Assembly (NCBI RefSeq): GCF_022809355.1
Contig: NZ_JAKZMM010000027.1
Location: forward strand, 1 to 57,295
Direction of reading: 5' to 3'
From: Parabacteroides faecalis
GTDB taxonomy: Bacteria; Bacteroidota; Bacteroidia; Bacteroidales; Tannerellaceae
DNA: 57,295 bases
Of the stretch, positions 43,726 through 52,705 are shown piece after piece. Under the pieces are notes generated by a model that ran no database searches, was not told the origin of the DNA, and saw nothing but the letters and a program-made list of their open reading frames with translations. The position numbers were made by a program, and so were the translations under genes. How positions within the stretch are numbered: the stretch's first letter is position 1; each line of letters starts with the position of its first letter.

Positions 43726-44115
43726 ATGCTCATCAATAATGAATTTATCAACTCCTTATTAGACCGGGCGAAGGAATCACCGCGTCTCCGTCAGCACTAT
43801 GATCTGCGTAATTCGGCTGCCGATACCTCGCAGCGGATGCTGAATGCCCTCTTGCCGGGTACGGAAGTAGCCATTCACCGGCATGAAGAGACAGCCGAGA
43901 CGGTGGTCTGCCTGATGGGGAAACTCGAAGAAGTGATCTACGAGGAAGTCGGGGAGGAGAACGGTCAGCCGACCTTCCGCGAAGTATCCCGCCAGCTGTT
44001 GTCGCCTGCCGAAGGGAAGTACGGGATGCAGATTCCCGCGGGTGTCTGGCATACGGTCCATGTGATCGAGCCGTCCGTCATCTTTGAAGCCAAAGATGGG
44101 GCGTATAAAGGATAA
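43726..44115 (+). CDS. wbuC: WbuC-family cupin metalloprotein
   Basis: A 129-residue single cupin. HRHEETAETVVCLMGKLEEVIYEE contains the metal-binding histidines, and MQIPAGVWHTVHVIEPSVIFEAKDG is the second cupin motif. WbuC-type proteins end many O-antigen and capsule operons; their exact reaction is not established. The 5' half is duplicated at 41679. It is followed by an intrinsic terminator, so it was probably the last gene of the capsule operon before the cassette separated it from the aminotransferase. Confidence 0.9.
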   Translation: MLINNEFINSLLDRAKESPRLRQHYDLRNSAADTSQRMLNALLPGTEVAIHRHEETAETVVCLMGKLEEVIYEEVGEENGQPTFREVSRQLLSPAEGKYGMQIPAGVWHTVHVIEPSVIFEAKDGAYKG

Positions 44116-44153
44116 TCAACATAATAGTTGAGGTTTTTGGTTTTGTGTAATGA

Positions 44154-44186
44154 GGCGTAATCCCGCTTGGGGATTGCGCCTTTTTT
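44154..44186 (+). terminator. Intrinsic terminator at the end of the capsule operon
   Basis: GGCGTAATCC pairs with GGATTGCGCC (one G-U) around a 7-nt loop and is followed by six T. It lies 38 bp after the wbuC stop. Confidence 0.85.
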
Positions 44187-44244
44187 GTCGGATGAGGGGG
44201 GATGATTTTCTGGAAGAAAGAGTGGTTTTCTGAAATATATCTTT

Positions 44245-44252
44245 TATTTTTG
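44245..44252 (+). promoter_or_regulatory. -7 box of the second ATPase pair
   Basis: TATTTTTG matches TAnnTTTG 14 bp before the ATG at 44267, just after the capsule terminator, so the second pair appears to be independently transcribed with a very short leader. Confidence 0.55.
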
Positions 44253-44266
44253 TAAAAAAAGAAATT

Positions 44267-45376
44267 ATGGATAAAAAGCGTATCTACTTTCCTGATCTGA
44301 CAATAGAAGGCTTTAAGTCGATCGATCATCTGTATATAGATTCTCTTTCCTCTATTAATTTGATTGCCGGTGATAACAATGTGGGTAAATCGACGGTTCT
44401 GGAAGCGTTATATGCACTTGCAACCGGAGGAGAGATGGGCGCTTTGCTCCAAATGGGATGTAATCGGATGAATATTCAGAATCCGATGGGTGAATCTTTT
44501 GTCGTGGACAAGGAGAAGTTGCTTTTGACTTTTTTCAAAGACTGGCAATTTAAGTTGGGTAAAGATTTGATCATTAAGGCAGGAACAGATCAGGCATTAC
44601 AAATGAAATTGGTATATGTGCTGGAATCAAAAGAAAAAGCAGGTAATGCCGTCGTTAATAAAATGGAAATTCTGGATCAGCCTTTAGAGAATGCCCAAGG
44701 AGGTGATACGTTGGAAAGAGGTATCCTGTTTACTTCAAATAATAATACATTCTTTTCTGCTTTCAGTACGGGTTCGGGTATGGGGGATGAATTTGTTTAT
44801 CCGAAGCAGGTTAACTTTATTCATACGTCTTTGTCTTCTAAAAGTTATAATTTGCGATTATGGGACAATATCGCTTTGACCGGACTGGAAAGACATGTTA
44901 TAGAAGCCCTGAGGGTTATTGATCCCCTTGTTGAAAACCTGGCGTTTTTGGAAGAGTCTGTTCTGAAAGGGGGAAGAGGAGCTTCAGACAGAGTTCCTTA
45001 TATTACCTTAAAAAATAGACCGGACAGATATCCGCTGAGTATTATGGGGGATGGTATGAACCGTATCCTGTCTATTATATTAGGTATTGTCAATTCAAAA
45101 GGAGGCATTTGCCTGATTGATGAAATAGAAAATGGTATTTACTATCGGCGTCAGCCGGAATTGTGGAGAATAATATGCCTGCTGGTAAAAGAATTGGATG
45201 TGCAGCTTTTCGCCACGACGCATAGTCTGGATTGCATCAGGAGCTTTTCCTCGGTTGCTCATGAAGTAGATGCTCAGTTGATTCGTCTGGAAAAGAGAAA
45301 ATCAGAGTTCGCTGCAGTGAACTATAAATCGGGAGAGTTACAAATAGCCTTAGAAAATGATATAGAATTACGTTAA
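44267..45376 (+). CDS. OLD-like AAA ATPase, second putative defence pair
   Basis: A 369-residue ATPase of the AAA_15/AAA_21 type. FKSIDHLYIDSLSSINLIAGDNNVGKST places Walker A at 35-43; MGDGMNRILSI near 262 is the signature-like loop; CLIDEIENGIYY near 282 is Walker B; LFATTHSLDCI near 316 is the switch histidine. It is separated by 1 bp from the following Toprim-like gene. Similar ATPase/DUF3226 pairs are found scattered in bacterial genomes with suspected abortive-infection roles. It is not closely similar to the ATPase at 41922. Confidence 0.87.
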   Translation: MDKKRIYFPDLTIEGFKSIDHLYIDSLSSINLIAGDNNVGKSTVLEALYALATGGEMGALLQMGCNRMNIQNPMGESFVVDKEKLLLTFFKDWQFKLGKDLIIKAGTDQALQMKLVYVLESKEKAGNAVVNKMEILDQPLENAQGGDTLERGILFTSNNNTFFSAFSTGSGMGDEFVYPKQVNFIHTSLSSKSYNLRLWDNIALTGLERHVIEALRVIDPLVENLAFLEESVLKGGRGASDRVPYITLKNRPDRYPLSIMGDGMNRILSIILGIVNSKGGICLIDEIENGIYYRRQPELWRIICLLVKELDVQLFATTHSLDCIRSFSSVAHEVDAQLIRLEKRKSEFAAVNYKSGELQIALENDIELR

Positions 45377-45377
45377 T

Positions 45378-45866
45378 ATGAAAAAGAATAAGCCATTCCG
45401 ATTATTGGTCGAAGGGATAAATGACTTACATGTCGTATGTAACTTGGCTAATCGCTTAAGTTTGTTGGAAACATTCGAGGTGGAGGATATAGGTTCCTAT
45501 CAGCAGATTTTGAAAGTCTTACCCGTGCTATTGAAAAGTACGAATAATCTGCAACGGCTGGGTATTGTGGTGGATGCTGATGAGAATCTGAAAGGACATT
45601 GGGAGGCTATACGGCATATTTTACTTGACAGCCAGTTGTATTCTTCTGTCCCGGAAGAGCTGCCGAAAGAAGGTCTGGTGGTGCATCCGGATGATCCGGC
45701 TTATATAATTTTCGGGCTTTGGATAATGCCGGACAATAATTTGAATGGAATGTTAGAGGACTTTGTTACTTTTATGATTCCGGAAAAGGATGATGATGTT
45801 TTGTTGAGAAAAACAGATGATGTGAATGTATACCTCTTCCTCATTAGAAAACTTCCCCTGTTATAG
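45378..45866 (+). CDS. DUF3226-like Toprim protein, probably truncated at the C-terminus
   Basis: A 162-residue protein. FRLLVEGINDLHVVCNLANRL at 7-27 and LGIVVDADENLKGHW near 60 are the Toprim-type acidic motifs of DUF3226; GLWIMPDNNLNGMLEDFV follows. Family members usually continue for another 50 or so residues (a Lys-rich then AWP-like segment). Here the last residues IRKLPLL come from a hairpin that overlaps the stop codon, so the gene may have lost its 3' end to a rearrangement. Its ATPase partner is intact. Confidence 0.75.
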   Translation: MKKNKPFRLLVEGINDLHVVCNLANRLSLLETFEVEDIGSYQQILKVLPVLLKSTNNLQRLGIVVDADENLKGHWEAIRHILLDSQLYSSVPEELPKEGLVVHPDDPAYIIFGLWIMPDNNLNGMLEDFVTFMIPEKDDDVLLRKTDDVNVYLFLIRKLPLL

Positions 45867-45873
45867 GGGAAGT
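45851..45873. terminator. Hairpin overlapping the stop of the DUF3226-like gene
   Basis: ACTTCCCC and GGGGAAGT form a perfect 8-bp stem with a 7-nt loop that contains most of the stop codon. No T-run follows. It may mark the junction that truncated the gene. Confidence 0.5.
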
Positions 45874-45907
45874 ATCCGAGGGACGACGGGGCTTGCTGCC
45901 CCATCAT

Positions 45908-46144
45908 TTACGGCTCACCCAACACCTTGAAGATACAGGCTACCTGATGCGGGGTATAAATCCGGTTCCGCGGGTTCCAGCCCGATTCTTTCAGCATCTC
46001 TACCAGGGTGGGATTATAGATAATCCACTCTTTTAACCGACGGGATGCCATCGCCGGCGTCAGGTGCGGGCAGTACAGGCATCCTAATTCCAAATTGGAA
46101 AAGGTGCGGGGCCGTATGGTCCCATTTTCATTGTTGTATGTCAT
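45908..46144 (-). CDS. DUF4248 protein
   Basis: A 78-residue protein that matches the Bacteroidetes DUF4248 family: RPRTFSNLELGCLYCPHLTPAMASRRLKEWI, then NPTLVEMLKESGW, and TPHQVACIFKVLG. The pattern suggests a small helix-turn-helix-like DNA-binding fold; its role is unknown. In Bacteroides it is typically found beside capsule loci with a primase/VirE-type protein, an HU-like protein and an amidase. Here a CHC2 primase, DnaB, HU-like protein and glucosaminidase follow, so it belongs to that module. Confidence 0.88.
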   Translation of the reverse strand: MTYNNENGTIRPRTFSNLELGCLYCPHLTPAMASRRLKEWIIYNPTLVEMLKESGWNPRNRIYTPHQVACIFKVLGEP

Positions 46145-46170
46145 AGTTTTTAATGTTTAGTTGTTTATGA

Positions 46171-46357
46171 TCGTATTCGTTCTTTTCTCTTGAAAGAAAA
46201 GAACCAAAAGTTCAAGGCTGCGTCTGCTGAGCTACTCCGTCTCTTCGTTTCGCTGTGCGCGCCGCAAACTCGCTTCGCTCAGACAGCGACGCTCCGGCCG
46301 CTTCACTTCGTTCCTCCGCTTAACGCTCACCAGAACGAGGCCGGTCCTTCAATTGAC
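46171..46357. repeat. Left copy of a 187-bp inverted repeat
   Basis: Almost the exact reverse complement of 55187-55373, apart from scattered substitutions. It contains a hairpin at 46179-46204 (GTTCTTTTCT, loop CTTGAA, AGAAAAGAAC). Together the two copies bracket 8.8 kb with the primase, helicase, RAYT and HU genes. Confidence 0.9.
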
Positions 46358-47530
46358 AACTTCTTAAATTGAAAATTGAAAATGGAGAATTGAAAATTAT
46401 CTTTTTTCCCTCATTTATCCATGGAACTTACCTTGCGACTGTAGAGGCGCAGCGTGCTGCGCCTCATAACGATGTTTTACACAATCCGATAATAATCAAT
46501 AATATACCGAATATATTTATTGTGTTATTTGTCGTTTTATCCTGTCGCTTTGGATGGAGGCGCAGCGTGCTGCGCCTCTACTCGCATTTCCCCAACTCAA
46601 CGGGGAATTAAATCCCCATGTAATTCGGCCTTATAAATTTTCAATTCTCAACGGTTTCCATTTATCCATAGAACTTACCTTGCGACTGTAGAGGCGCAGC
46701 GTGCTGCGCCTCATAACGACGTTTCACACAATCCGATAATAATCAATGATATACCGAATATATTTATTGTGTTATTTGTCGTTTTTTCCTGTCGCTTTGG
46801 ATGGAGGCGCAGCACGCTGCGCCTCATAACGACGTTTCACACAATCCGATAATAATCAATAATATACCGAATATATTTATTGTGTTATTTGTCGTTTTAT
46901 CCTGTCGCTTTGGGATGGAGGCGCAGCACGCTGCGCCTCTACTCGCATTTCCCCAACTCAACGGTGAATTAAATCCCCCGTTTAATCCGACCTTATAAAT
47001 TTTCAATTCTCAATTTTCAATTTTCAATTGATGAAGTCTGTGCCTAATTAATTTACAATTCTCAACGACGTTTCACACAATCCGATAACAATCAATAATA
47101 TACCGAATATATTTATTGTGTTATTTGTCGTTTTTTCCTGTCGCGTTGGGATGGAGGCGCAGCACGCTGCGCCTCTACTCGCATTTCCCCAACTCAACGG
47201 TGAATTAAATCCCCGTTTAATCCGACCTTATAAATTTTCAATTCTCAACGGTTTCCATTTATCCATAGAACTTACCTTGCGACTGTAGAGGCGCAGCGTG
47301 CTGCGCCTCATAACGACGTTTCACACAATCCAATAACAATCAATAATATACCGAATATATTTATTGTGTTATTTGTCGTTTTATCCTGTTGTTTTGGGAT
47401 GGAGGCGCAGCACGCTGCGCCTCTACTTGCATTTCCCAAACTTAACGGGGAATTATAATTCCCGTGTAATCCGTGAAATCCGTGCCTAATTATGTGAAAC
47501 TCGTGGCAAATAAATTGTCAATTGTCCATT
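46358..47530. repeat. REP array II
   Basis: No gene seen. Elements at 46441-46581, 46688-46826, 46803-46942 (sharing one palindrome with the previous), 47066-47178 (left palindrome missing) and 47285-47426. All are in the same orientation as array I. The element at 46441 has GT rather than AC at the centre of its right palindrome. Spacers contain TCGCATTTCCCCAACTCAACGG and AATTTTCAATTCTCAA words. Confidence 0.9.
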
Positions 47531-47538
47531 GTCCATTG

Positions 47539-48651
47539 TCAATTTTCCATTGATGATCTCCACCGTTGTTGCAGGAGCCCTAACAGATATTGGCGGCGTT
47601 CGGGGTCATGCTCGTTGGCGAGCAGGAGAATCCCTTTCTGGATACGGTAGGCGAGGCGTTCCCCCGGGTCGGGGTATAGCTCTTCCCACTGATAATGCAG
47701 CCAGGTGATCCAGTCGGTGGGGCCCATGAGGCGGAACATCGAATCCGGATCTTCACCCTTGGGGAGACGGAAGAGGTGGCATAGCATACCGGCGCGCCGG
47801 ATCATGGCGGCTGCCCGCTCCATCCCTTTCCGACCTGCCTCGTCTCCGTCGAGCATCAGACAGACCTCGCGGGTGTGGGCCTGCAGGAGGCGGAGCTGTC
47901 CGTCGCACAGGCTCGTTCCTCCGATGGCCACACTGTTGATCGCCCCTGATGCATGCATCGCCAGGAGATCCTTGTATCCTTCTACCACATAGACAAATCC
48001 TTTCTGGCGGATTGCCTCTTTGGCCTGGTATAACCCGTAGAGCCATTCGTTCTTCTGGAAGCGGGTGCTGCTGGGCGGGTTGATATACTTCGGCTGGTCG
48101 GTATCGTCGCCCTGCCGTCGTCCGGCGAACCCGATCAGGTGCCCGTCTTCGTCGTGAAGGGGGAAGATGATCCGGTTGCTGTATGCCTTCCAGGGATAGG
48201 GCAGCAGGTGAGGAGCCAGAGATACCCCGAAGCGGAGCCAGGTATCCGTCAGACGGGGATCGTCGGGCAGATAAGGCATGAGGAGCCGTTCGAAAACCTG
48301 CAGGTCGGGCAGGGGACGGGCTTGAGGTGCCGGAGGAACCGACGACGAGGGTGGGGGCGGAAGGATCAGCCGCCGCTTCTCCTTCCCCTTGATCCATTCG
48401 TCTTCCAGCCGTCTCACGGCCTCCCGGAAACTGATCCGTTCGATCAGCATCCGGAAACGGATCACGTCGCCCCGTTCTCCACAGGCGAAGCAGCAGAAGG
48501 TGCCCCGCTCGGGATAGACAGCCAGCGAAGGATGATGGTCGTCGTGAAACGGGCAGAGTCCGGTGTAATAATGTCCTTGTCGGATGAGGGGCACATACTG
48601 CCCGATTACTTCCTCAATGGGAATTCGTTGTTTCAGTTCATTTGCATTCAT
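47539..48651 (-). CDS. CHC2-type DNA primase, DnaG-like, short
   Basis: A 370-residue primase. Zinc-finger ligands C33, H36 and C54/C57 in CPFHDDHHPS and CCFACGE; a DnaG core; Toprim motifs VVEGYKD (E224) and MLDGDEAG (D268, D270). It lacks the C-terminal helicase-binding domain of chromosomal DnaG (about 600+ residues), as in phage or element primases. It overlaps the upstream dnaB-like gene by 4 bp. The last residues (SMEN) and the stop codon are encoded by a dispersed TTTTCCATTGATG repeat, so its tail may have been replaced. It likely primes replication together with the helicase. Confidence 0.92.
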   Translation of the reverse strand: MNANELKQRIPIEEVIGQYVPLIRQGHYYTGLCPFHDDHHPSLAVYPERGTFCCFACGERGDVIRFRMLIERISFREAVRRLEDEWIKGKEKRRLILPPPPSSSVPPAPQARPLPDLQVFERLLMPYLPDDPRLTDTWLRFGVSLAPHLLPYPWKAYSNRIIFPLHDEDGHLIGFAGRRQGDDTDQPKYINPPSSTRFQKNEWLYGLYQAKEAIRQKGFVYVVEGYKDLLAMHASGAINSVAIGGTSLCDGQLRLLQAHTREVCLMLDGDEAGRKGMERAAAMIRRAGMLCHLFRLPKGEDPDSMFRLMGPTDWITWLHYQWEELYPDPGERLAYRIQKGILLLANEHDPERRQYLLGLLQQRWRSSMEN

Positions 48652-50000
48652 AAATCTAAGCGTGTTTGCCGGTCCTTTTGCCGGTAGTTAGTGATAATAG
48701 TAAATGATTCATTGTAGCGGAAACGCGCCAGTCCGGTGGCACCGTTGCGGTTCTTGAGCACATACAGCCGTCCCACACCCTTGAGGCTGTTTCCTTTCTC
48801 GTCTTCCAGGATGCCGTGCCGCTCCGGACGGTGGACGAAGGTCACACAGTCGGCTATCTGCTCGATCGTTCCCGAGTCGCGCAGGTCGCTCATCACCGGG
48901 ATGCCGCCCCGTTCGGTGCGGGTCTCGCAGGCGCGGTTCATCTGCGAGAGAGCCAGGATGGGGCAGTCCAGCTGGAGAGCCAGCCGCTTCAGTCCCTGCA
49001 CATGGCGAGACACCACCTGTTCGGTCGTTTCCCCTTTCCCGACAGCTCCGCCCAGCAGATGGAGGTAGTCGATCACGATCATGGCACACTTCCCTTTCCG
49101 CCGCTGCATCATCGCCTTCGTCCGGATCGCATCCAGACTCGATCCCGCCGTATAGTCGAGGTAGAAAGGCAAGCCTTTCAGCAGGCCGACCGCCCTTTCC
49201 AGCTCAGCCATCTCCCGGTCGGTAGGCAGTTCCACCCGCAGACAATCCGGATTGATGCCCGTCATCCCCGTCAGCACACGGTTCAGGATCTGGAGGCTCG
49301 ACATCTCGAGGCTGAAGAAACAGACCGGATGTCCCTGGCGGGCAATGTTCAGAGCCATCTGCAAGGCCACCGCCGTCTTACCGTCGCTCGGTCGTCCGCC
49401 CAGGATGGTCAGCTCACCCTTATGGAACCCGCCCGTCACATAGTCGAATTCCTCCAGTCCGCTGGCGATCTGGATCACCCTTCCGTCGCCCGACCGCCGT
49501 AAGCGCTGCCACTCGACAGCCTCTACCGCCAGTACCTCCAACGGTTGCAGCGGTTCGTCCGTCAGCGACTGTTCATAAAAACGTGCCAGATGCTGTTCGA
49601 GAGCATCCGTAATCTGCTCCGGCTGAGCCGAAGCCTCGGCCACCTTCAGGCTCATCTGTTCGAAGAGACTCTTCAGTGACCGCAGTTGAAACCTCCGCCT
49701 GACCTCGGCGATATACGTCTCCGTGTTCGCTTCGTAGCGGATGTTACGCACGTAGTCGAGCAGGAACGAAAGGCCGTTCAGGCGGGTAAAACGTTCCTCG
49801 TCCGTCTTTCGCATCTCCAGCTCGATCATCATGAAATCGGGCTGTATTCCCCGGTTATAGACTTCCCGGATACACTGAAAGACAAATCCCAGGTCCGGAT
49901 TCTCAAACATTTCCGGACGGAGTTCAGCTACGCCGGTATCCATCGCTTTTCTGGATACCAGCAGGCTGCAAATCAATACTTTTTCAATTTCTATAGCCAT
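48648..50000 (-). CDS. DnaB-like replicative helicase
   Basis: A 450-residue hexameric helicase. The N-terminal domain (residues 1-110, LICSLLVSRKAMD...IELEMRK) is followed by a linker and a RecA-like domain with Walker A GGRPSDGKTA near 205-214, Walker B MIVIDYLHLL, and LSQMNRACE / LRDSGTIEQIAD motifs. The chromosome's main dnaB is expected elsewhere, so this is a second, element-type copy. It is transcribed away from the RAYT array, ahead of the primase gene. The pair could support replication of a former or cryptic element. Confidence 0.93.
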   Translation of the reverse strand: MAIEIEKVLICSLLVSRKAMDTGVAELRPEMFENPDLGFVFQCIREVYNRGIQPDFMMIELEMRKTDEERFTRLNGLSFLLDYVRNIRYEANTETYIAEVRRRFQLRSLKSLFEQMSLKVAEASAQPEQITDALEQHLARFYEQSLTDEPLQPLEVLAVEAVEWQRLRRSGDGRVIQIASGLEEFDYVTGGFHKGELTILGGRPSDGKTAVALQMALNIARQGHPVCFFSLEMSSLQILNRVLTGMTGINPDCLRVELPTDREMAELERAVGLLKGLPFYLDYTAGSSLDAIRTKAMMQRRKGKCAMIVIDYLHLLGGAVGKGETTEQVVSRHVQGLKRLALQLDCPILALSQMNRACETRTERGGIPVMSDLRDSGTIEQIADCVTFVHRPERHGILEDEKGNSLKGVGRLYVLKNRNGATGLARFRYNESFTIITNYRQKDRQTRLDL

Positions 50001-50957
50001 TGTATTTAACGTTTGATGGGTTGTTATTTCATGATTAATAATGATTCATTGTAATTGATTATGTTTGGTCGTATTTGGGTATAATTGAGTGTAGAGGCGC
50101 AGCGTGCTGCGCCTCATAACGACGTTTCACACAATCCGGTAATAATCAATAATATACCGAATATATTTATTGTGTTATTTGTCGTTTTTTCCTGTTGCTT
50201 TGGGATGGAGGCGCAGCACGCTGCGCCTCTACACGCATTGTCCATTGTCCATTGATGAAGTCCGTGCCAAATGAATTTTCAATTCTCAACGGTTTCCATT
50301 TATCTATGGAGCTTACCTGGCGACTGTAGAGGCGCAGCGTGCTGCGCCTCATAACGACGTTTCACACAATCTGGTAATAATCAATAATATACCGAACATA
50401 TTTATTGTGTTATTTGTCGTTTTTTCCTGTCGCTTTGGGATGGAGGCGCAGCACGCTGCGCCTCTACACACATTGTCCATTGTCCATTGATGAAGTCCGT
50501 GCCAAATGAATTTTCAATTCTCAACACTTTCCATTTATCCATGGAGCTTACCTAGCGACAGTAGAGGCGCAGCGTGCTGCGCCTCATAACGACGTTTCAC
50601 ACAATCCGGTAATAATCAATAATATACCGAACATATTTATTGTGTTATTTGTCGTTTTATCCTGTCGCGTTGGGAGGGAGGCGCAGCACGCTGCGCCTCT
50701 ACACGCATTGTCCATTGATGAAGTCCGTGCCAAATGAATTTTCAATTCTCAACGCTTTCCATTTATCCATAGAACTTACCTTGCGCCTCTACCTTTTTGT
50801 TCTCCGGTTGAATGTTGTTATAATGAATTTTTGTATGATTGATTGTTTTATCGTTGTTTGCCTACATGGGGGTGAATAATGTTCTTCATGAAATATTTGT
50901 ACAAATACGTGTATGATATTTCAAATCAATTCCGTACTTTTACCCAAAATCATAACT
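50001..50957. repeat. REP array III and RAYT upstream region
   Basis: Three complete 142-bp elements in tandem at 50091-50232, 50326-50467 and 50561-50702, 235 bp apart, all in the array I orientation. From 50703 to 50957 there are spacer words, a solitary TTGCGCCTCTAC fragment near 50781, and then unique sequence leading to the RAYT gene. No other gene. Confidence 0.9.
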
Positions 50958-51500
50958 ATGGAGAAAAAATTATTCCAAAACACCTATCGGGTTGATTCTT
51001 GGCGTGCCCAATGGCATACGTATGATGCCGGAGTGTATTTTGTTACAATCTGTACCCACAATCATGTCCATGTTTTCGGTCATATCGAAGATAACATCAT
51101 GTATTATTCTGAAATGGGGGATTATGCTGTCAGACAGATAGAAATGATAACATCCCATTACCCGTATGCGGAAGTTCCCCTGTATGTTGTTATGCCCAAT
51201 CACATACATCTTTTGATATCCATTGATAGCCAACGTATCCCTTTTGAAAAGAGAAGGGTTGAAACTCCAGACACTCTTTCTCCTCCCATGAAACAGGTCT
51301 CCCGACAAACCGGATGGTTATCTGTTGTTGTCAGAGGATTAAAAATGGCGATTACCAAATATGCCCGAGACAAACAGATTGAGTTCCGGTGGCAGAAAAG
51401 ATTTCATGAACGTATTATCCGAAATATCCGTGATTTGAATGCTATTTCCGATTACATAGAGACCAATGTTGCTCGTTGGGAATCTGATTTATATTATTAG
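50958..51500 (+). CDS. REP-associated tyrosine transposase (RAYT, TnpA_REP)
   Basis: A 180-residue HUH-superfamily protein of the IS200-related Y1 class. The HUH motif is in MPNHIHLLI (His82, His84), and the single catalytic tyrosine is near 166 in AISDYIETN; YFVTICTHNHVHVFG near 26-40 and WQKRFHERIIR near 139 are typical of RAYTs. These enzymes cut single-stranded REP palindromes in proteobacteria. The gene lies between two stretches of the palindromic GAGGCGCAGC repeats, the expected arrangement for a RAYT and its substrate. Start at 50958 is preferred over an upstream frame that has no family match. Confidence 0.92.
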   Translation: MEKKLFQNTYRVDSWRAQWHTYDAGVYFVTICTHNHVHVFGHIEDNIMYYSEMGDYAVRQIEMITSHYPYAEVPLYVVMPNHIHLLISIDSQRIPFEKRRVETPDTLSPPMKQVSRQTGWLSVVVRGLKMAITKYARDKQIEFRWQKRFHERIIRNIRDLNAISDYIETNVARWESDLYY

Positions 51501-51861
51501 AGATTGTCATGTTTTCATGATAAGTGATGTATGTTGTTAAAATACTAAATATGTTATTGTTGAGAGTAGAGGCGTAGCGTGCTGCGCCTCCTTCCTCGGT
51601 TTTACGTAAAAATGCTCGGTAAACAAAGATTCGGAATAATTGCTTGTTTCATTGTTGTTTGTCGTTTCATCCTATAATGGTTGTTATGAGGCGCAGCACG
51701 CTGCGCCTCTACCTACCTCCTTCCTCGGTTTTACGTAAAAATGCTCGGTAAACAAAGATTCGGAATAATTGCTTGTTTCATTGTTGTTTGTCGTTTATCC
51801 TGTAATGGTTGTTATGAGGCGCAGCACGCTGCGCCTCTACAGTCAATTGTCAATTCTCAAT
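51501..51861. repeat. REP array IV, variant-core elements
   Basis: Element 51566-51712 has the usual GTAGAGGCG... end and GAGGCGCAGC palindromes, but its core is different (CTTCCTCGGTTTTACGTAAAAATG...). A second copy of the core plus right palindrome follows at 51716-51840. So two types of core share the same ends beside the RAYT gene. Confidence 0.88.
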
Positions 51862-52314
51862 TTATTGAAATAGGCACCTTCCTCCGAAGGAACGCTCGGC
51901 CTCGAAAAAAGACTGATCCAGCTCCTCCTCCATCTTATCCGACGGCAAGTCACCACACAGTCGCTGGTAGTCGCGGATGCGGAAGAGGGTGCCGCGTTTC
52001 TCTACCTCGATGTCGATCAGTTCCTGCTGCAGGAGGAGGCGGAGGTACCGCTCGAAGACCGGGCGGCTCATGCCCAGCTCACGGGATACCCGGTGCTGAC
52101 TGTCGACAAACTCGCCCCGCTGACAGGTGAACACCTTCTTGTTGTGCGTGATGGTGCGATTGCGGAAGAACGCTTTGGACAGGAGATAGAGATACACCTT
52201 CCCCAATCCGGCCATCTGCGGGTCCGGATTTAAGATTAACGCGATGATGTAACGCGGGATTCGCAGGAATCCCTTTTGAAGCACTCTTAGACTTTTTGTT
52301 TTCTTGGGTTGCAT
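51862..52314 (-). CDS. HTH-type replication or regulatory protein, unrecognised family
   Basis: A 150-residue protein if started at 52314 (a longer frame to 52353 is possible). Residues about 30-110 look like a winged helix: GKVYLYLLSKAFFRN, FTCQRGEFVDSQHRVSRELGMSRPVFERYLRLLLQQELIDIEVEKRGTLFRIRDY, as in DnaD/Replic_Relax-type HTH domains where a helix is tested against a primosome or operator. I do not recognise the family. Its stop is followed directly by an AATTGAGAATTGACAATTG repeat. A -7 box at 52589-52596 suggests a leader of about 265 nt. Part of the primase/helicase module by position. Confidence 0.7.
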   Translation of the reverse strand: MQPKKTKSLRVLQKGFLRIPRYIIALILNPDPQMAGLGKVYLYLLSKAFFRNRTITHNKKVFTCQRGEFVDSQHRVSRELGMSRPVFERYLRLLLQQELIDIEVEKRGTLFRIRDYQRLCGDLPSDKMEEELDQSFFEAERSFGGRCLFQ

Positions 52315-52353
52315 ACTGCTTTGTTTTTCTTTAATTGTTTGTTTGATAAGCAT

Positions 52354-52611
52354 TTAGATTATTAACACATTTTTAGAGCCAACCAACCAGCCACATTTCA
52401 ACCAAATAAACGGCAGCAAATCAATCGTTTGCGAACAGCTTTCAACCACACTCGTGCCAGCGAACCAGCCACCCTTTATATTAGAAGAAAAGATAAAGAA
52501 AGATAGATAGAAGAGTTTGACTTTTTCAATCATTTTAATAACAAATCGTAACCTCATCTGTCGTTCCCGTTTCTTCTTTTGGGTACGGCAAAGGTAGAGA
52601 GGTTTGCGGGC
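52354..52611. promoter_or_regulatory. Leader of the HTH gene
   Basis: No gene is supported. On the minus strand TACCTTTG (52596-52589) matches the -7 consensus, so most of this stretch would be 5' leader of the HTH gene. It contains many ACCAACCAGCC-like words of unknown meaning. Confidence 0.45.
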
Positions 52612-52655
52612 GAAAAAAAAACTATTTCAGCCCGATTTTTCGGGACTGAAATAGT
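52612..52655 (-). terminator. Strong intrinsic terminator of the 174-aa gene
   Basis: ACTATTTCAG pairs with CTGAAATAGT and inner CCCGA with TCGGG around TTTT; on the minus strand it is followed by a run of nine T. It ends the gene whose stop is at 52706. Confidence 0.88.
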
Positions 52656-52705
52656 CGTGTAAACAGGAAGTATAGGTTTGTGAATAAATGAGTTGGAAGT
52701 CCTGT

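Noticed and set aside
43726-44115. The two cupin copies as two functional paralogues
   Set aside because: The left copy lacks the second cupin motif and diverges abruptly, so it is a fragment.
48139-49502. Plus-strand frames opposite primase and dnaB
   Set aside because: They are antisense to genes with intact zinc-finger, Toprim and Walker motifs.
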